In this document: one piece after another, positions 7,672 through 15,968 of the stretch
Position numbering within the stretch: the stretch's first letter is position 1
How the letters are laid out: each line of letters opens with the position of its first letter
Source of the DNA: Clostridia bacterium
GTDB taxonomy: Bacteria; Bacillota; Clostridia; Lachnospirales; Lachnospiraceae
Length of the DNA: 64,000 nt
Assembly: GCA_910575725.1 (NCBI GenBank)
Contig: CAJTFE010000018.1
Coordinates: 21,669 to 85,668 of the forward strand
Direction of reading: 5' to 3'
Made by a program: the position numbers and the translations under genes
Notes under the pieces: generated by a model
What the model was told of the DNA's origin: nothing
What the model saw: only the letters and a program-made list of their open reading frames with translations
The model's database searches: none

Positions 7672-8448
7672 ATGAGTATATTTTTCAGCTTTATTATTTG
7701 TGTGGCGGCTACGGTTATCGGCAGTATCAGTGGGGTGGGTGGAGGCGTCATTATCAAGCCAGTCATGGATGCGGTGTCGGGGATGTCCGTATCTTCTATC
7801 AGCTTTCTTTCCGGCTGTACGGTTTTGGGTATGACAACTACATCCATGCTCGGCAACAGGAATGGGCAGGTTAAGATTGAAAAATGCAGGGGAACGCTTC
7901 TGGCTGTTGGTGCGGCAGCCGGGGGCGTGATGGGGAAGGAGCTTTTTGAGCGTGCGGTTTCTGCCGGAGGTCCTGGTATTCATGCGGCACAGCAGGTATT
8001 GATGGTGGTTCTGACTGTTGGGGTTTTGATTTATACGGTTTATAATGGGCGGATACATGCTCTCAAGGTGGAAAACAAAGCTGTCTGTGTGCTGATTGGA
8101 CTGGTACTTGGAGGTGTGTCAGCTTTTCTGGGAATTGGAGGCGGCCCTGTTAATCTCGTGGTTCTTTATTACTTTTTTTCTATGGATAGTAAGACGGCGG
8201 CGCTGAATTCTCTGTATATTATTTTGATTTCCCAGAGTGCGAGCCTTTTGAATACGCTGATGAGTGGTAATGTGCCGGAATTTCAGTGGAGTATTTTGAT
8301 TACTATGGTGGCAGGAGGGATTCTGGGAGGGATGATTGGGCGAAGGGTGAGCAAAAAGATGGATAATAGAGGTGTTGACAGACTTTTCCGGGGCCTCTTG
8401 GTTGTGATTGCAGGGATTAGTTTTTACAATCTTTGGTGTCTGGTTTAG
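7672..8448 (+). CDS. TauE/SafE-family sulfur-anion exporter
   Basis: A 258-residue membrane permease with about eight hydrophobic segments and the twin glycine-rich motifs GSISGVGGGVIIKP (N-terminal half) and LGIGGGPVNL (C-terminal half) typical of TauE/SafE (DUF81). Members export sulfite, sulfoacetate or sulfate. ATG 7672 is eight bases after the sulfatase stop; an upstream in-frame ATG at 7618 lies inside the sulfatase gene and is unlikely. As last gene of the operon it probably removes the sulfate released by the sulfatase. A strong terminator follows. Confidence 0.85.
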   Translation: MSIFFSFIICVAATVIGSISGVGGGVIIKPVMDAVSGMSVSSISFLSGCTVLGMTTTSMLGNRNGQVKIEKCRGTLLAVGAAAGGVMGKELFERAVSAGGPGIHAAQQVLMVVLTVGVLIYTVYNGRIHALKVENKAVCVLIGLVLGGVSAFLGIGGGPVNLVVLYYFFSMDSKTAALNSLYIILISQSASLLNTLMSGNVPEFQWSILITMVAGGILGGMIGRRVSKKMDNRGVDRLFRGLLVVIAGISFYNLWCLV

Positions 8449-8482
8449 GTTACATAGTTTTGATATATAATTGGGGACGGAA

Positions 8483-8546
8483 GCCGCAAAATAAGCTCAC
8501 AGACTTTTCCAGTTCTGTGGGCTTATTCTGCGGCTGCCTGTTTTTT
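8483..8546 (+). terminator. Terminator of the PTS/sulfatase operon
   Basis: A 21-base arm at 8483-8503 pairs with 8514-8534 with one or two mismatches, followed by TTTTTT at 8541-8546. Confidence 0.85.
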
Positions 8547-8564
8547 AAAATATTTTGTATTTTT

Positions 8565-8594
8565 GTGACATATGCAGTTCTTTAAAAGTATAAT
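8565..8594 (+). promoter_or_regulatory. Candidate promoter of the first ECF sigma gene
   Basis: GTGACA (8565-8570), an 18-base spacer and TATAAT (8589-8594), ending 26 bases before the start codon. An additional self-recognised ECF promoter cannot be excluded. Confidence 0.5.
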
Positions 8595-8620
8595 AGATAC
8601 AGGCCTGGAAGGAGGAGCAT

Positions 8621-9253
8621 ATGAATCGGGATGTACAACGGAAACAGCAGATAGAAGCTCTGATTTTGAAATATGAGAAAACGGTATATAAGCTGGCTTA
8701 TTCCTATATGAAGAATAGGCAGGATACCGACGACATTTATCAGGAGGTCTTCCTGCGGTTTTTCCGGAAGAAACCGGAGTTTGAGAGTGAGGAGCATGAG
8801 AAAGCATGGTTTATCCGAACGACGATTAATTGCTGTAAGAGCTATTTTTTGTCGGGGTGGGTGAAACGGACGATGGCTATGGAGGAACGGACGATGGGCC
8901 GGGAGGACAGCTATGAGATGGAAGAGCGGAGCGAGCTTTTTTATGCGGTGATGGAGCTTCCTGTGAAGTATCGGACGGTGATTCATCTTTTTTACTATGA
9001 GGGGTACACGGTGAAGGAGATTGCCGGGCTTCTGGAGGAAAAGGTGACGACGATTACGACCAGGCTGAGCAGAGGACGAGAGCGGCTCCGGGAGGTGCTG
9101 GATGCAGAGGCGGCCGGAGAGTCCAAGGTGTATGGGAATGCGGCCTGCAAAAAACGGGCCGGTTCCAAAGGTACGGGAGGCAGAAGTCAGAGTGCTAAGA
9201 GTATGGGAAAATTGTCAGTGGCTGGACAAAAGGAAACTTATATTAGATTTTAG
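8621..9253 (+). CDS. ECF-type RNA polymerase sigma factor
   Basis: A 210-residue sigma-70 family protein of the extracytoplasmic-function group. Region 2 is seen at residues 20-75 (DTDDIYQEVFLRFFR) and region 4 at 105-155 (LPVKYRTVIHLFYYEGYTVKEIA). The last 45 residues are a Ser/Gly/Lys-rich tail beyond the usual ECF end. GGAGGAG precedes ATG 8621. It is 18 bases ahead of a membrane anti-sigma-like gene and probably co-transcribed with it, so it is presumably held inactive at the membrane until an envelope signal arrives. Confidence 0.92.
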   Translation: MNRDVQRKQQIEALILKYEKTVYKLAYSYMKNRQDTDDIYQEVFLRFFRKKPEFESEEHEKAWFIRTTINCCKSYFLSGWVKRTMAMEERTMGREDSYEMEERSELFYAVMELPVKYRTVIHLFYYEGYTVKEIAGLLEEKVTTITTRLSRGRERLREVLDAEAAGESKVYGNAACKKRAGSKGTGGRSQSAKSMGKLSVAGQKETYIRF

Positions 9254-9271
9254 AAAAGGAGGAGTGTTGGC

Positions 9272-10840
9272 ATGAGTATAAAAGGATATAAGAATGCATT
9301 TTGGGGTATTGAGCCTTCTAAGGAGCTGCACGACTCTTTGTTTCAGGCGGTTTTAAATGAGGAGAATGAAATGAAAATAGAGGATAGAGGAGAAAAACGG
9401 GTGAAACGAAGCAGGCGTGTAAGAGCCAGGATGATAGCGGCCTGTGCGGCGGTGATGATTCTCTGTGTATCTATGACGGCAGCGGCAGCCTTTGATTTTA
9501 ATGAAATTTTCCAGGGCTTCTTTAAAAAGGAAACGGTTGTGGAAGAAGAGGGAAAAAATGAGGTTTCGGCGGTGCCACTGGAGGCTGGAGATGATTTTCT
9601 TGCAAGTGCTGGGAATGTGATTCAAGAGGAGACGGTGGGAAACGGCCTTAAGCTGACGCTTCGGGGAACGGTGGGAGACGGTAATGCTCTTTATGCGGCT
9701 CTTGATGTGGAGACTGAGGACGGAAGCCCTTTTAGCGAAGAGCAGGAGAGCAGTGTGCAGTCCTACCGGTTTGAGGAGGTTATGCTTGAGGGCGAGGGCA
9801 TTGGCGGCGACGGCATTGATCGGTGTTACTGCGGCCTGGAGCAGATTGATGATGGCAGCGTGCCGGGGAAGGCTACCTTTTTGCTGTCGGAGGTTTTTGA
9901 GAATGATTTGAAAGGGAAAGAGATTAAAATGTCCCTGCGGAATCTGATGGCAGAGAGCAATGAGATTGTTGATATGGGCATGGACAAAACCATCTGGGAG
10001 CTGATACAGGAGTTTGAGCCTTTGGAGATATGTGAAGGGAGTAACGCAGGCTTAGAGATTGGAATGTATACAGAAGAAACAGATGCAGATGGCAATATGG
10101 AGAGGCACGAGAGCTTTATGGTAGAAAAAACCGATAAGCGGATTGCTTTTTCCTCCAAGTATCCCAAAGCGCGTATTTCCAATATGGGGATCTTTAGAGG
10201 ACAGTATGCGGATAATCTGATTGTCAATCTGGATTTTGGGGGAGAGTTTGACTGGGATCTTCTGGATCAGAAGTCTTTGATTGTTATGGATCGCCGTACC
10301 AGACAGGTACTCAATGGAAGCTCCGAAGCTATGACTATCGGAAACGGAACCGAGGAAGGTTATTTTCCGGGCATGGAGGGCCAGGCGGATATTGTGGGGG
10401 AAGATTACGTTTCCTGTCGTTATTGCTTTAACGATATCAGTGAGAGCCAGGCGAAAAATGCAGTCTTTGCCCTGAGCGGCGACGGTTCCTATGACGAATT
10501 GTTCGGCGGCGAGTGGACTTTGAGCTTCCGGGTAGACTATGAGGACACGATGAAAGCCTGGAAATTGCAGGAAAAGACGGCAGTCGGAAATATAGAAATC
10601 AAAAAAGTTCAGATTTCTCCCGTGTCTGCCGTGCTGGAATTCGACATATTGTCGGATGACACGGTGGAGTTTGACGATGTTTCGCTGAAGCTTAAGAACG
10701 GAAACCAGGTGAAATGGAATGCTATGAGCTGGGATGAGGAAAGAGAAGAAGCGAAATCCTGCCGGATACTCTGGAAGAGCGTGGTGGATCTGGAGGATAT
10801 TGAAGGTATTATTGTAAATGGGACAGAGATAGCATTATAG
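9272..10840 (+). CDS. DUF4179-type membrane anti-sigma protein
   Basis: A 522-residue single-pass protein. The first 48 residues are cytoplasmic and highly charged, followed by one membrane helix (RMIAACAAVMILCVSMTAAAA, about residues 50-70) and a long extracellular part rich in acidic residues. This layout, with an ECF sigma gene directly upstream, matches the DUF4179/DUF5643 anti-sigma proteins of clostridia. The N-terminus would bind the sigma factor and the outer part would sense. No zinc-finger CxxC is seen. AAAGGAGG precedes ATG 9272. Confidence 0.78.
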   Translation: MSIKGYKNAFWGIEPSKELHDSLFQAVLNEENEMKIEDRGEKRVKRSRRVRARMIAACAAVMILCVSMTAAAAFDFNEIFQGFFKKETVVEEEGKNEVSAVPLEAGDDFLASAGNVIQEETVGNGLKLTLRGTVGDGNALYAALDVETEDGSPFSEEQESSVQSYRFEEVMLEGEGIGGDGIDRCYCGLEQIDDGSVPGKATFLLSEVFENDLKGKEIKMSLRNLMAESNEIVDMGMDKTIWELIQEFEPLEICEGSNAGLEIGMYTEETDADGNMERHESFMVEKTDKRIAFSSKYPKARISNMGIFRGQYADNLIVNLDFGGEFDWDLLDQKSLIVMDRRTRQVLNGSSEAMTIGNGTEEGYFPGMEGQADIVGEDYVSCRYCFNDISESQAKNAVFALSGDGSYDELFGGEWTLSFRVDYEDTMKAWKLQEKTAVGNIEIKKVQISPVSAVLEFDILSDDTVEFDDVSLKLKNGNQVKWNAMSWDEEREEAKSCRILWKSVVDLEDIEGIIVNGTEIAL

Positions 10841-10874
10841 AATTACGTTTTTTGTCACATGGGAAGGCTATGAA

Positions 10875-10911
10875 AAAGAACCGCAGCCCCTTATCAGGCT
10901 GCGGTTCTTTT
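10875..10911 (+). terminator. Terminator after the sigma/anti-sigma pair
   Basis: AAAGAACCGCAGCC (10875-10888) and GGCTGCGGTTCTTT (10897-10910) form a perfect 14-bp stem with an eight-base loop, ending in T-rich sequence. Confidence 0.85.
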
Positions 10912-11129
10912 CTGGAGCCGGTAAATTATGGATGCTGTTGTCTGTTTCACAGTAATAATTTTTAAGATTTAGAGCGATGGTTTCCGATTGAGTAAATTTA
11001 TATAATGTGATAAAATATACCTCATTCTGTTGTATTGTTTTTAAGGCGTCATGCATCAACGTGGGATACGCTGAAGATTCGAATGGTCACGCCGAGCGGA
11101 ATGATAGAGAAAAAGGAACCATCAGCGAG

Positions 11130-11411
11130 TATACAAGATGTACCATAATTGATATGTCAAATAAGGTATTGGAGCACATAGCTAAAAAGTATCATGCTGT
11201 TAGGGAAGGAGTGAAATCGGTTATGGGCGGAAAGGTTCTGGAATATGAAGCAAAGACGATAAAGAGAGAAGGCATAAAAGAGGGTATAAAAGAGGGCATA
11301 GAAGGTACCGTATCCATTTTAAAGAATTTAGGCGTACCGCAGCAGACAATCCTGGCTAACATTCAGGAGCAGTATAACTTAAGCCCGGAAGACTCTAAAA
11401 AGTATTTGTAA
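11130..11411 (+). pseudogene. Remnant of an Rpn/PD-(D/E)XK transposase-like nuclease (C-terminal end)
   Basis: The readable tail contains a duplicated charged helix (KREGIKEGIKEGIEG) followed by a short domain ending at YL. This is typical of the C-terminus of Rpn-family recombination-promoting nucleases, whose catalytic N-terminal 200 or so residues are absent here. The frame is open from 11007, but upstream residues do not look like the family and there is no good ribosome site, so this is probably a broken remnant. The surrounding 10912-11690 is AT-rich with no other recognisable gene. Confidence 0.5.
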
Positions 11412-11693
11412 TAATGAGTACCCTCAGTGTCCGCTTATCCATTGAGGGCAGGAAGATGCCGGAAAAAACACTGGATGCTTTGAATACAGAGGAGATATAA
11501 ACACTTTGTAGGACATGCAGAGAATGAAAAAGGGGAAATGTGCTAAAGTGGTATTGAAACACTTGAAATGAGAGATTGACAGCAGCTCTTTTTTAATACA
11601 AACCAGTGATTCTGCAAGAATAGTGAAAGCTTATATCTGTTTTCCAATTATAAAATCAAGTTAAATTTCTATTTGAACAGGGAAGAAAGACAG

Positions 11694-11730
11694 AAAACAT
11701 CCGACAGTTTGTACGATTGTCGGATGTTTT
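11694..11730 (+). terminator. Hairpin terminator upstream of fhs
   Basis: AAAACATCCGACA (11694-11706) and TGTCGGATGTTTT (11718-11730) form a perfect 13-bp stem with T-run. The fhs -35 box lies inside the right arm. Confidence 0.85.
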
Positions 11731-11745
11731 TCTGTGGAATATAAT
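11717..11745 (+). promoter_or_regulatory. Candidate promoter of the fhs operon
   Basis: TTGTCG (11717-11722), a 17-base spacer and TATAAT (11740-11745). It implies an untranslated leader of about 180 bases before fhs. Confidence 0.55.
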
Positions 11746-11754
11746 GGAGACAAC

Positions 11755-11895
11755 GTAGATAAGGACAGTACATAATGGATTGTTAAATTATCTACAAAAT
11801 AACACCTAACAAGGAAACACCCTTCGGGCAGGGCAGATTTACTTGTAAGGCGAAGAGAAGGCGCCGCAGGAAATGTACCTTGTATACTCGAAAAA
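11755..11895 (+). ncRNA. Structured leader of fhs, class not identified
   Basis: A first hairpin is GTAGATAA (11755-11762) with TTATCTAC (11788-11795). A second domain is closed by ACAAGG (near 11809) and CCTTGT (near 11878) and contains smaller hairpins (CCC-TTC-GGG and GGCG...CGCC). The layout resembles a riboswitch-type junction, but I do not find the conserved strings of the ZTP (pfl), THF or glycine classes. The string CAAGGAAACACCCTNCGGG recurs in the tandem repeats at 29.6 kb. Confidence 0.35.
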
Positions 11896-11930
11896 ATCAT
11901 GGGTGGGTCAAGGAAAGGAGACGTTTCGAA

Positions 11931-13619
11931 ATGGGATTCAAATCAGACATCGAAATTGCACAGGAGACAGTCATGCAGCCGATCACGGAGATCGCGGCAA
12001 AAGCAGGGATTGACGACAAGTATCTGGAGCAGTACGGAAAGTACAAAGCAAAGATCGACTACAATCTGTTAAAAGAGAGCAATGCAGAGAACGGAAAGCT
12101 GATTCTGGTAACGGCTATCAACCCCACACCGGCAGGCGAGGGCAAGACCACCACAACCGTAGGTCTGGCAGACGGTATGCAGAAGCTTGGCAAGAAGGTT
12201 ATGGTAGCGCTCCGTGAGCCATCCCTTGGCCCCGTATTCGGTGTAAAGGGCGGAGCAGCAGGCGGCGGCTATGCACAGGTAGTTCCCATGGAGGACATCA
12301 ACCTTCACTTCACCGGCGACTTCCATGCAATCGGCGCGGCAAACAACCTGCTGGCAGCTATGATCGACAATCATATTTTCCAGGGCAATGCACTGAACAT
12401 TGATCCCAGAAAGATTACCTGGAGAAGATGCGTGGATATGAACGACCGTCAGCTCCGTAACGTAGTGGACGGCCTTGGCGGCAAGACCAACGGCATGCCC
12501 AGAGAGGACGGCTACGATATTACCGTTGCTTCCGAGATTATGGCAGTTCTGTGTCTGGCAAATGACATCACAGATTTGAAGGAAAGACTTGCAAGAATCA
12601 TCGTTGGATATACTTATGGAAAGGCTTCCGAGCAGAAGCCCGTAACGGCAGGCGATCTGAACGCACAGGGCGCTATGGCAGCTCTTCTTAAGGATGCCTT
12701 AAAGCCCAATCTGGTACAGACCTTAGAGCATGTACCGGCTATCGTTCACGGCGGACCTTTCGCAAATATCGCTCACGGATGTAACTCTGTAACGGCTACC
12801 AAGATGGCTATGAAGCTGGCTGACTACACCATCACAGAGGCAGGCTTCGGCGCTGACTTAGGCGCTGAGAAGTTCCTGGATATTAAGTGCCGTATGGCAG
12901 GCTTAAAGCCCAATGCAGTTGTTATTGTAGCGACCGTTCGCGCTCTTAAGTACAATGGAGGCGTTCCCAAGGCAGATCTCAATAATGAGAACCTGGAGGC
13001 TCTTGAGAAGGGACTTCCCAACCTGCTGAAGCATGTAAGCAATATTAAGGATGTATATAAGCTTCCCTGCGTAGTTGCTATCAATGCATTCCCCACCGAT
13101 ACCAAGGCCGAGCTTGACCTGGTAGAGAACAAGTGTAAAGAACTTGGTGTTAACGTTGCTCTGTCTGAAGTATGGGCAAAAGGCGGCGAAGGCGGCGTGA
13201 AGCTGGCTGAAGAAGTAATCCGCCTGGTTGAGGAGCCTAACGACTTCACCTTCTCCTATGAGCTTGAAGGCACCAGCATTGAGGATAAGCTGAATGCAAT
13301 CGTTCAGAAGATCTACGGCGGTTCCCGTGCAGTTCTGACTGCTAACGCTCAGAAGCAGGCTAAAGAGCTTGAGGCACTTGGATTCGGCAGCTGCCCCATC
13401 TGCGTGGCAAAGACACAGTACAGCTTGACAGACGATCAGACCAAGCTGGGCGCTCCCAAGGATTTCGAGGTTACCGTGCGCAATCTGAAGATTTCCGCAG
13501 GCGCAGGCTTTATCGTAGCTCTGACCGGCGAGATTATGACCATGCCCGGACTTCCCAAGGTTCCGGCGGCAGAGCGCATCGATGTAGACGAGACCGGCAA
13601 GATTTCCGGATTGTTCTAA
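11931..13619 (+). CDS. fhs: Formate--tetrahydrofolate ligase
   Basis: A 562-residue cytoplasmic enzyme that activates formate with ATP to give 10-formyl-tetrahydrofolate, the entry step of the folate one-carbon pathway and of the methyl branch of Wood-Ljungdahl metabolism. The ATP-binding P-loop is [12 protein letters not shown] near residue 67, and the family string [19 protein letters not shown] follows. ATG 11931 is preferred over an upstream frame because AAAGGAG lies at 11914-11920. Codon use is rich in GGC, GCA and CTG, as in rpsB and tsf, suggesting high expression. It is followed by fchA and folD, with family A hairpins in both gaps. Confidence 0.97.
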   Translation: MGFKSDIEIAQETVMQPITEIAAKAGIDDKYLEQYGKYKAKIDYNLLKESNAENGKLILVTAINPTPAGEGKTTTTVGLADGMQKLGKKVMVALREPSLGPVFGVKGGAAGGGYAQVVPMEDINLHFTGDFHAIGAANNLLAAMIDNHIFQGNALNIDPRKITWRRCVDMNDRQLRNVVDGLGGKTNGMPREDGYDITVASEIMAVLCLANDITDLKERLARIIVGYTYGKASEQKPVTAGDLNAQGAMAALLKDALKPNLVQTLEHVPAIVHGGPFANIAHGCNSVTATKMAMKLADYTITEAGFGADLGAEKFLDIKCRMAGLKPNAVVIVATVRALKYNGGVPKADLNNENLEALEKGLPNLLKHVSNIKDVYKLPCVVAINAFPTDTKAELDLVENKCKELGVNVALSEVWAKGGEGGVKLAEEVIRLVEEPNDFTFSYELEGTSIEDKLNAIVQKIYGGSRAVLTANAQKQAKELEALGFGSCPICVAKTQYSLTDDQTKLGAPKDFEVTVRNLKISAGAGFIVALTGEIMTMPGLPKVPAAERIDVDETGKISGLF

Positions 13620-13708
13620 GTATATCTGTCAGAACTATTATAAACCTATAAAGAACACAGTCGGGAAGGACCCTAACAGGCCCTTCCTGCTTGTGGGTAA
13701 AGCAAAAA

Positions 13709-13812
13709 ACAGCAGAAGCCCCTATGTGCACAGAAGGATTTACGGACGCAGATAAAGCGGCCGGAAATTCTTCTTAGAGAGGTGCGGCGGATGGGCGGAT
13801 GCGGTACTGGAA
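13709..13812 (+). repeat. Hairpin element family A, copy 6 (divergent)
   Basis: First of a tandem pair between fhs and fchA. The core reads GTGCACAGAAGGATTTACGG and GCGGCCGGAAATTC, clearly related to but diverged from the standard core. The right end is GCGGTACTGGAA in place of ACGGAACTGGAA. It is almost identical to copy 7 except in the outer arms. Confidence 0.75.
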
Positions 13813-13815
13813 AAA

Positions 13816-13920
13816 ACAGCAGGAGCCCATACGACGCACAGAAGGATTTACGGACGCAGATAAAGCGGCCGGAAATTCTTCTTAGAGAGGTGTGGTGGAT
13901 GGGCGGATGCGGTACTGGAA
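13816..13920 (+). repeat. Hairpin element family A, copy 7 (upstream of fchA)
   Basis: Arm strings GCAGGAGCCCAT...GCAC and GTG...ATGGGCGGATGC pair. The tail GGTACTGGAA is followed by a second CTGGAA and then TAGGAG, the fchA ribosome site. The period to copy 6 is 107 bp. Confidence 0.75.
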
Positions 13921-13945
13921 TAAGATCTGGAATAGGAGACAAATT

Positions 13946-14575
13946 ATGGGATTTTCAACCAGCAAATGTGATGAATTTGTAGAGGTTTTGGCTTCCAAGG
14001 CGCCCGTACCGGGCGGCGGCGGAGCTTCCGCACTGGTAGCTGCAGTCGGTACGGCGCTTGGCAACATGGTAGGCAGCCTTACCGTTGGAAAGAAGAAATA
14101 TGCGGACGTAGAGGAAGAAATGTACGCTTTAAAGGAGAAGGCAGCAGCCCTCCAGGCAGATTTCCTGCGTCTGATTGATCGGGATGCGGAAGTTTTCGAG
14201 CCTTTGTCCAAAGCATACGGAATGCCCAGAGAGACAGAGGAGGAAAAGGCAGAGAAGGCGCGTGTAATGGCCATTGTTCTGAAAGACGCCTGCTCCGTTC
14301 CCATGGAGATTATGGAGAAATGCTGTGAAGCTATCGATTTAATCGTAGAGTTTGCCGCTAAGGGTTCCGCCCTGGCAATCAGCGACGCAGGCGTAGGCGT
14401 TGCATTCTGCAAGGCAGCTCTTCTTGGGGCGTCCCTGAATGTATTTATCAACACCAAGTCCATGGCGGACAAGGAATATGCGGCAGAGCTGAATGCAAAA
14501 GCAGACGCTATGATTGAGAAGTATACAAAGATTGCAGATGATGTATTTGCGAGCGTGAATGAAAGACTGAGATAG
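13946..14575 (+). CDS. fchA: Methenyl-tetrahydrofolate cyclohydrolase / formimidoyl-THF cyclodeaminase family
   Basis: A 209-residue all-helical protein of the FTCD_C cyclodeaminase family; the start KAPVPGGGGASALVAAVGTALGNMV is its signature glycine-rich region. Members release ammonia from formimino-THF or act as methenyl-THF cyclohydrolase. ATG 13946 follows AGGAGAC. Here it stands between fhs and a FolD that lacks the cyclohydrolase residues, so methenyl-THF cyclohydrolase is the likely role. No histidine-degradation genes are near, which argues against a pure formimino function. Confidence 0.88.
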   Translation: MGFSTSKCDEFVEVLASKAPVPGGGGASALVAAVGTALGNMVGSLTVGKKKYADVEEEMYALKEKAAALQADFLRLIDRDAEVFEPLSKAYGMPRETEEEKAEKARVMAIVLKDACSVPMEIMEKCCEAIDLIVEFAAKGSALAISDAGVGVAFCKAALLGASLNVFINTKSMADKEYAAELNAKADAMIEKYTKIADDVFASVNERLR

Positions 14576-14600
14576 TTTCGGATATTACGGAACTGGAATC

Positions 14601-14703
14601 AGTAATTCTCTTACAGTGCACAAATCAATTTACAGGCACATGGTTCCGTGACTGGAAATTGATTTAGGTTGAGGTGTACTGGAAGAGAATTACGGAACTG
14701 GAA
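14601..14703 (+). repeat. Hairpin element family A, copy 8
   Basis: First of a tandem pair between fchA and folD, preceded by an isolated family tail (14582-14598). The arms GTAATTCTCTTACAGT and ACTGGAAGAGAATTAC pair with one bulge. The tip differs from copy 9 by one base. Confidence 0.92.
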
Positions 14704-14705
14704 TC

Positions 14706-14808
14706 AGTAATTCTCTTACAGTGCACAAATCAATTTACAGGCACATGGTTCTGTGACTGGAAATTGATTTAGGTTGAGGTGTACTGGAAGAGAATTACGG
14801 AACTGGAA
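14706..14808 (+). repeat. Hairpin element family A, copy 9 (upstream of folD)
   Basis: Same arms and core as copy 8, period 105 bp. The tail GGAACTGGAA is followed by TAGGAG, the ribosome site of folD. This pair shows near identity within a locus while the arms differ from those at other loci. Confidence 0.92.
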
Positions 14809-14823
14809 TAGGAGACTAAAACA

Positions 14824-15675
14824 ATGGCAAAACAGTTATTAGGAAAAGAAGTAACCGCTGCCTTAAATGAGAGAATCAAGGCAGACGTAGCAGCATTAAA
14901 GGAAAAGGGTGTCAATCCCACCCTGGGAATCATCCGTGTAGGCGAACGGCCCGACGATCTTTCCTATGAGAGGGGAGCAACCAAGCGTTGTGAGACGCTG
15001 GGCGTAGAGTTTAAGAAGTATCTGCTTCCTGCTGAGGTAACCCAGGATGAGCTTTTGAAGGTTATTGAGGAAGTGAACAACGACGACAACATCCACGGTG
15101 TGCTGATGTTCCGTCCCCTTCCCAAGCATATTGATCAGAGTGTGGTTGAGAACGCACTGTCTGCAGAGAAGGACGTAGACTGCCAGACAGACGCTTCCCT
15201 TACCGGCGTATTTACCGGCAAGCAGATCGGCTTTCCGCCCTGTACGCCCCAGGCCTGCATGGAGATTCTGGATCACTACGGAATCGACTGCACCGGCAAG
15301 AAGGCTGTTGTGATTGGCCGTTCCCTGGTAGTAGGAAAGCCTGCGGCTATGATGCTGATTAAGAAAAATGCAACCGTAACCATCTGCCATACCAGAACCA
15401 AGGATATGCCCAGCGTAACCCGTGAGGCAGAGATCCTCATTGTGGCAGCCGGACGAGCAGGCGTGGTAGGCAAGGAATACGTATCCCCGGGGCAGACGGT
15501 TATTGACGTAGGAATCAATGTGAACGAGGAAGGCAAGCTCTGCGGCGACGTGGCTTTTGCAGAGGTAGAGCCCATCGTAGAAGCCATCACCCCTGTACCG
15601 GGCGGCGTAGGCAGCGTGACAACCTCCGTACTGGTTGGGCATGTGGTAGAAGCAGCTAAGAGGAAATATTTGTAA
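14824..15675 (+). CDS. folD: Methylene-tetrahydrofolate dehydrogenase (FolD family, cyclohydrolase residues lost)
   Basis: A 283-residue enzyme that oxidises or reduces methylene-/methenyl-THF with NAD(P). The nucleotide-binding part shows VVIGRSLVVGKP (about residues 160-171) and the C-terminal PVPGGVGSVT motif, as in all FolD. In bifunctional FolD, Lys four residues after a conserved Tyr (YxxxK) and a Gln before LPLP are needed for cyclohydrolase. Here the corresponding stretch is Y48-ERG-A52, and F96 stands at the Gln position (MFRPLP), while KDVD is kept at 116-119. The enzyme may therefore be a dehydrogenase only, with FchA just upstream doing the hydrolysis. Two family A hairpins precede it. 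Confidence 0.93.
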   Translation: MAKQLLGKEVTAALNERIKADVAALKEKGVNPTLGIIRVGERPDDLSYERGATKRCETLGVEFKKYLLPAEVTQDELLKVIEEVNNDDNIHGVLMFRPLPKHIDQSVVENALSAEKDVDCQTDASLTGVFTGKQIGFPPCTPQACMEILDHYGIDCTGKKAVVIGRSLVVGKPAAMMLIKKNATVTICHTRTKDMPSVTREAEILIVAAGRAGVVGKEYVSPGQTVIDVGINVNEEGKLCGDVAFAEVEPIVEAITPVPGGVGSVTTSVLVGHVVEAAKRKYL

Positions 15676-15720
15676 AAATAGTATGATGGGGTAAAAAATC
15701 ACTATATTTTTTAGGTATGT

Positions 15721-15765
15721 AAAAACCAGGATACTCCTTTTGGTGGAAGGTGTATTCTGGTTTTT
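15721..15765 (+). terminator. Terminator of the fhs-fchA-folD operon
   Basis: AAAAACCAGGATAC and GTATTCTGGTTTTT form a long stem with inner CCTT/AAGG pairing, at 15721-15765. Confidence 0.85.
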
Positions 15766-15826
15766 AAACTTTTTTTAAAATTATCATATTAATGATGACA
15801 GCGTGCGTCATGGTTTTGCATAAAAA

Positions 15827-15871
15827 GCAGAAAAAGATTTATAATTTCTTAAATCTTTTTCCGCTTTTTTT
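15827..15871 (+). terminator. Second hairpin terminator ahead of the ECF sigma gene
   Basis: GCAGAAAAAGATTTA (15827-15841) pairs with TAAATCTTTTTCCGC (15850-15864) and is followed by seven T. The stretch from here to 15968 is AT-rich and probably holds the sigma promoter, but no clear boxes can be assigned. Confidence 0.75.
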
Positions 15872-15968
15872 CCGTTATAGTTATTGTAAGACGTTTTACA
15901 AAAGGATACTTTTAAAAATACATACCAGTCAGATTTTTAAAAGCGCTCCATGAGGGAGAGGACAAAAA

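Noticed and set aside
11755..11930. ZTP (pfl) riboswitch ahead of fhs
   Set aside because: The expected CGUGA and CCGCCUGGGC-type strings are not present in the leader.
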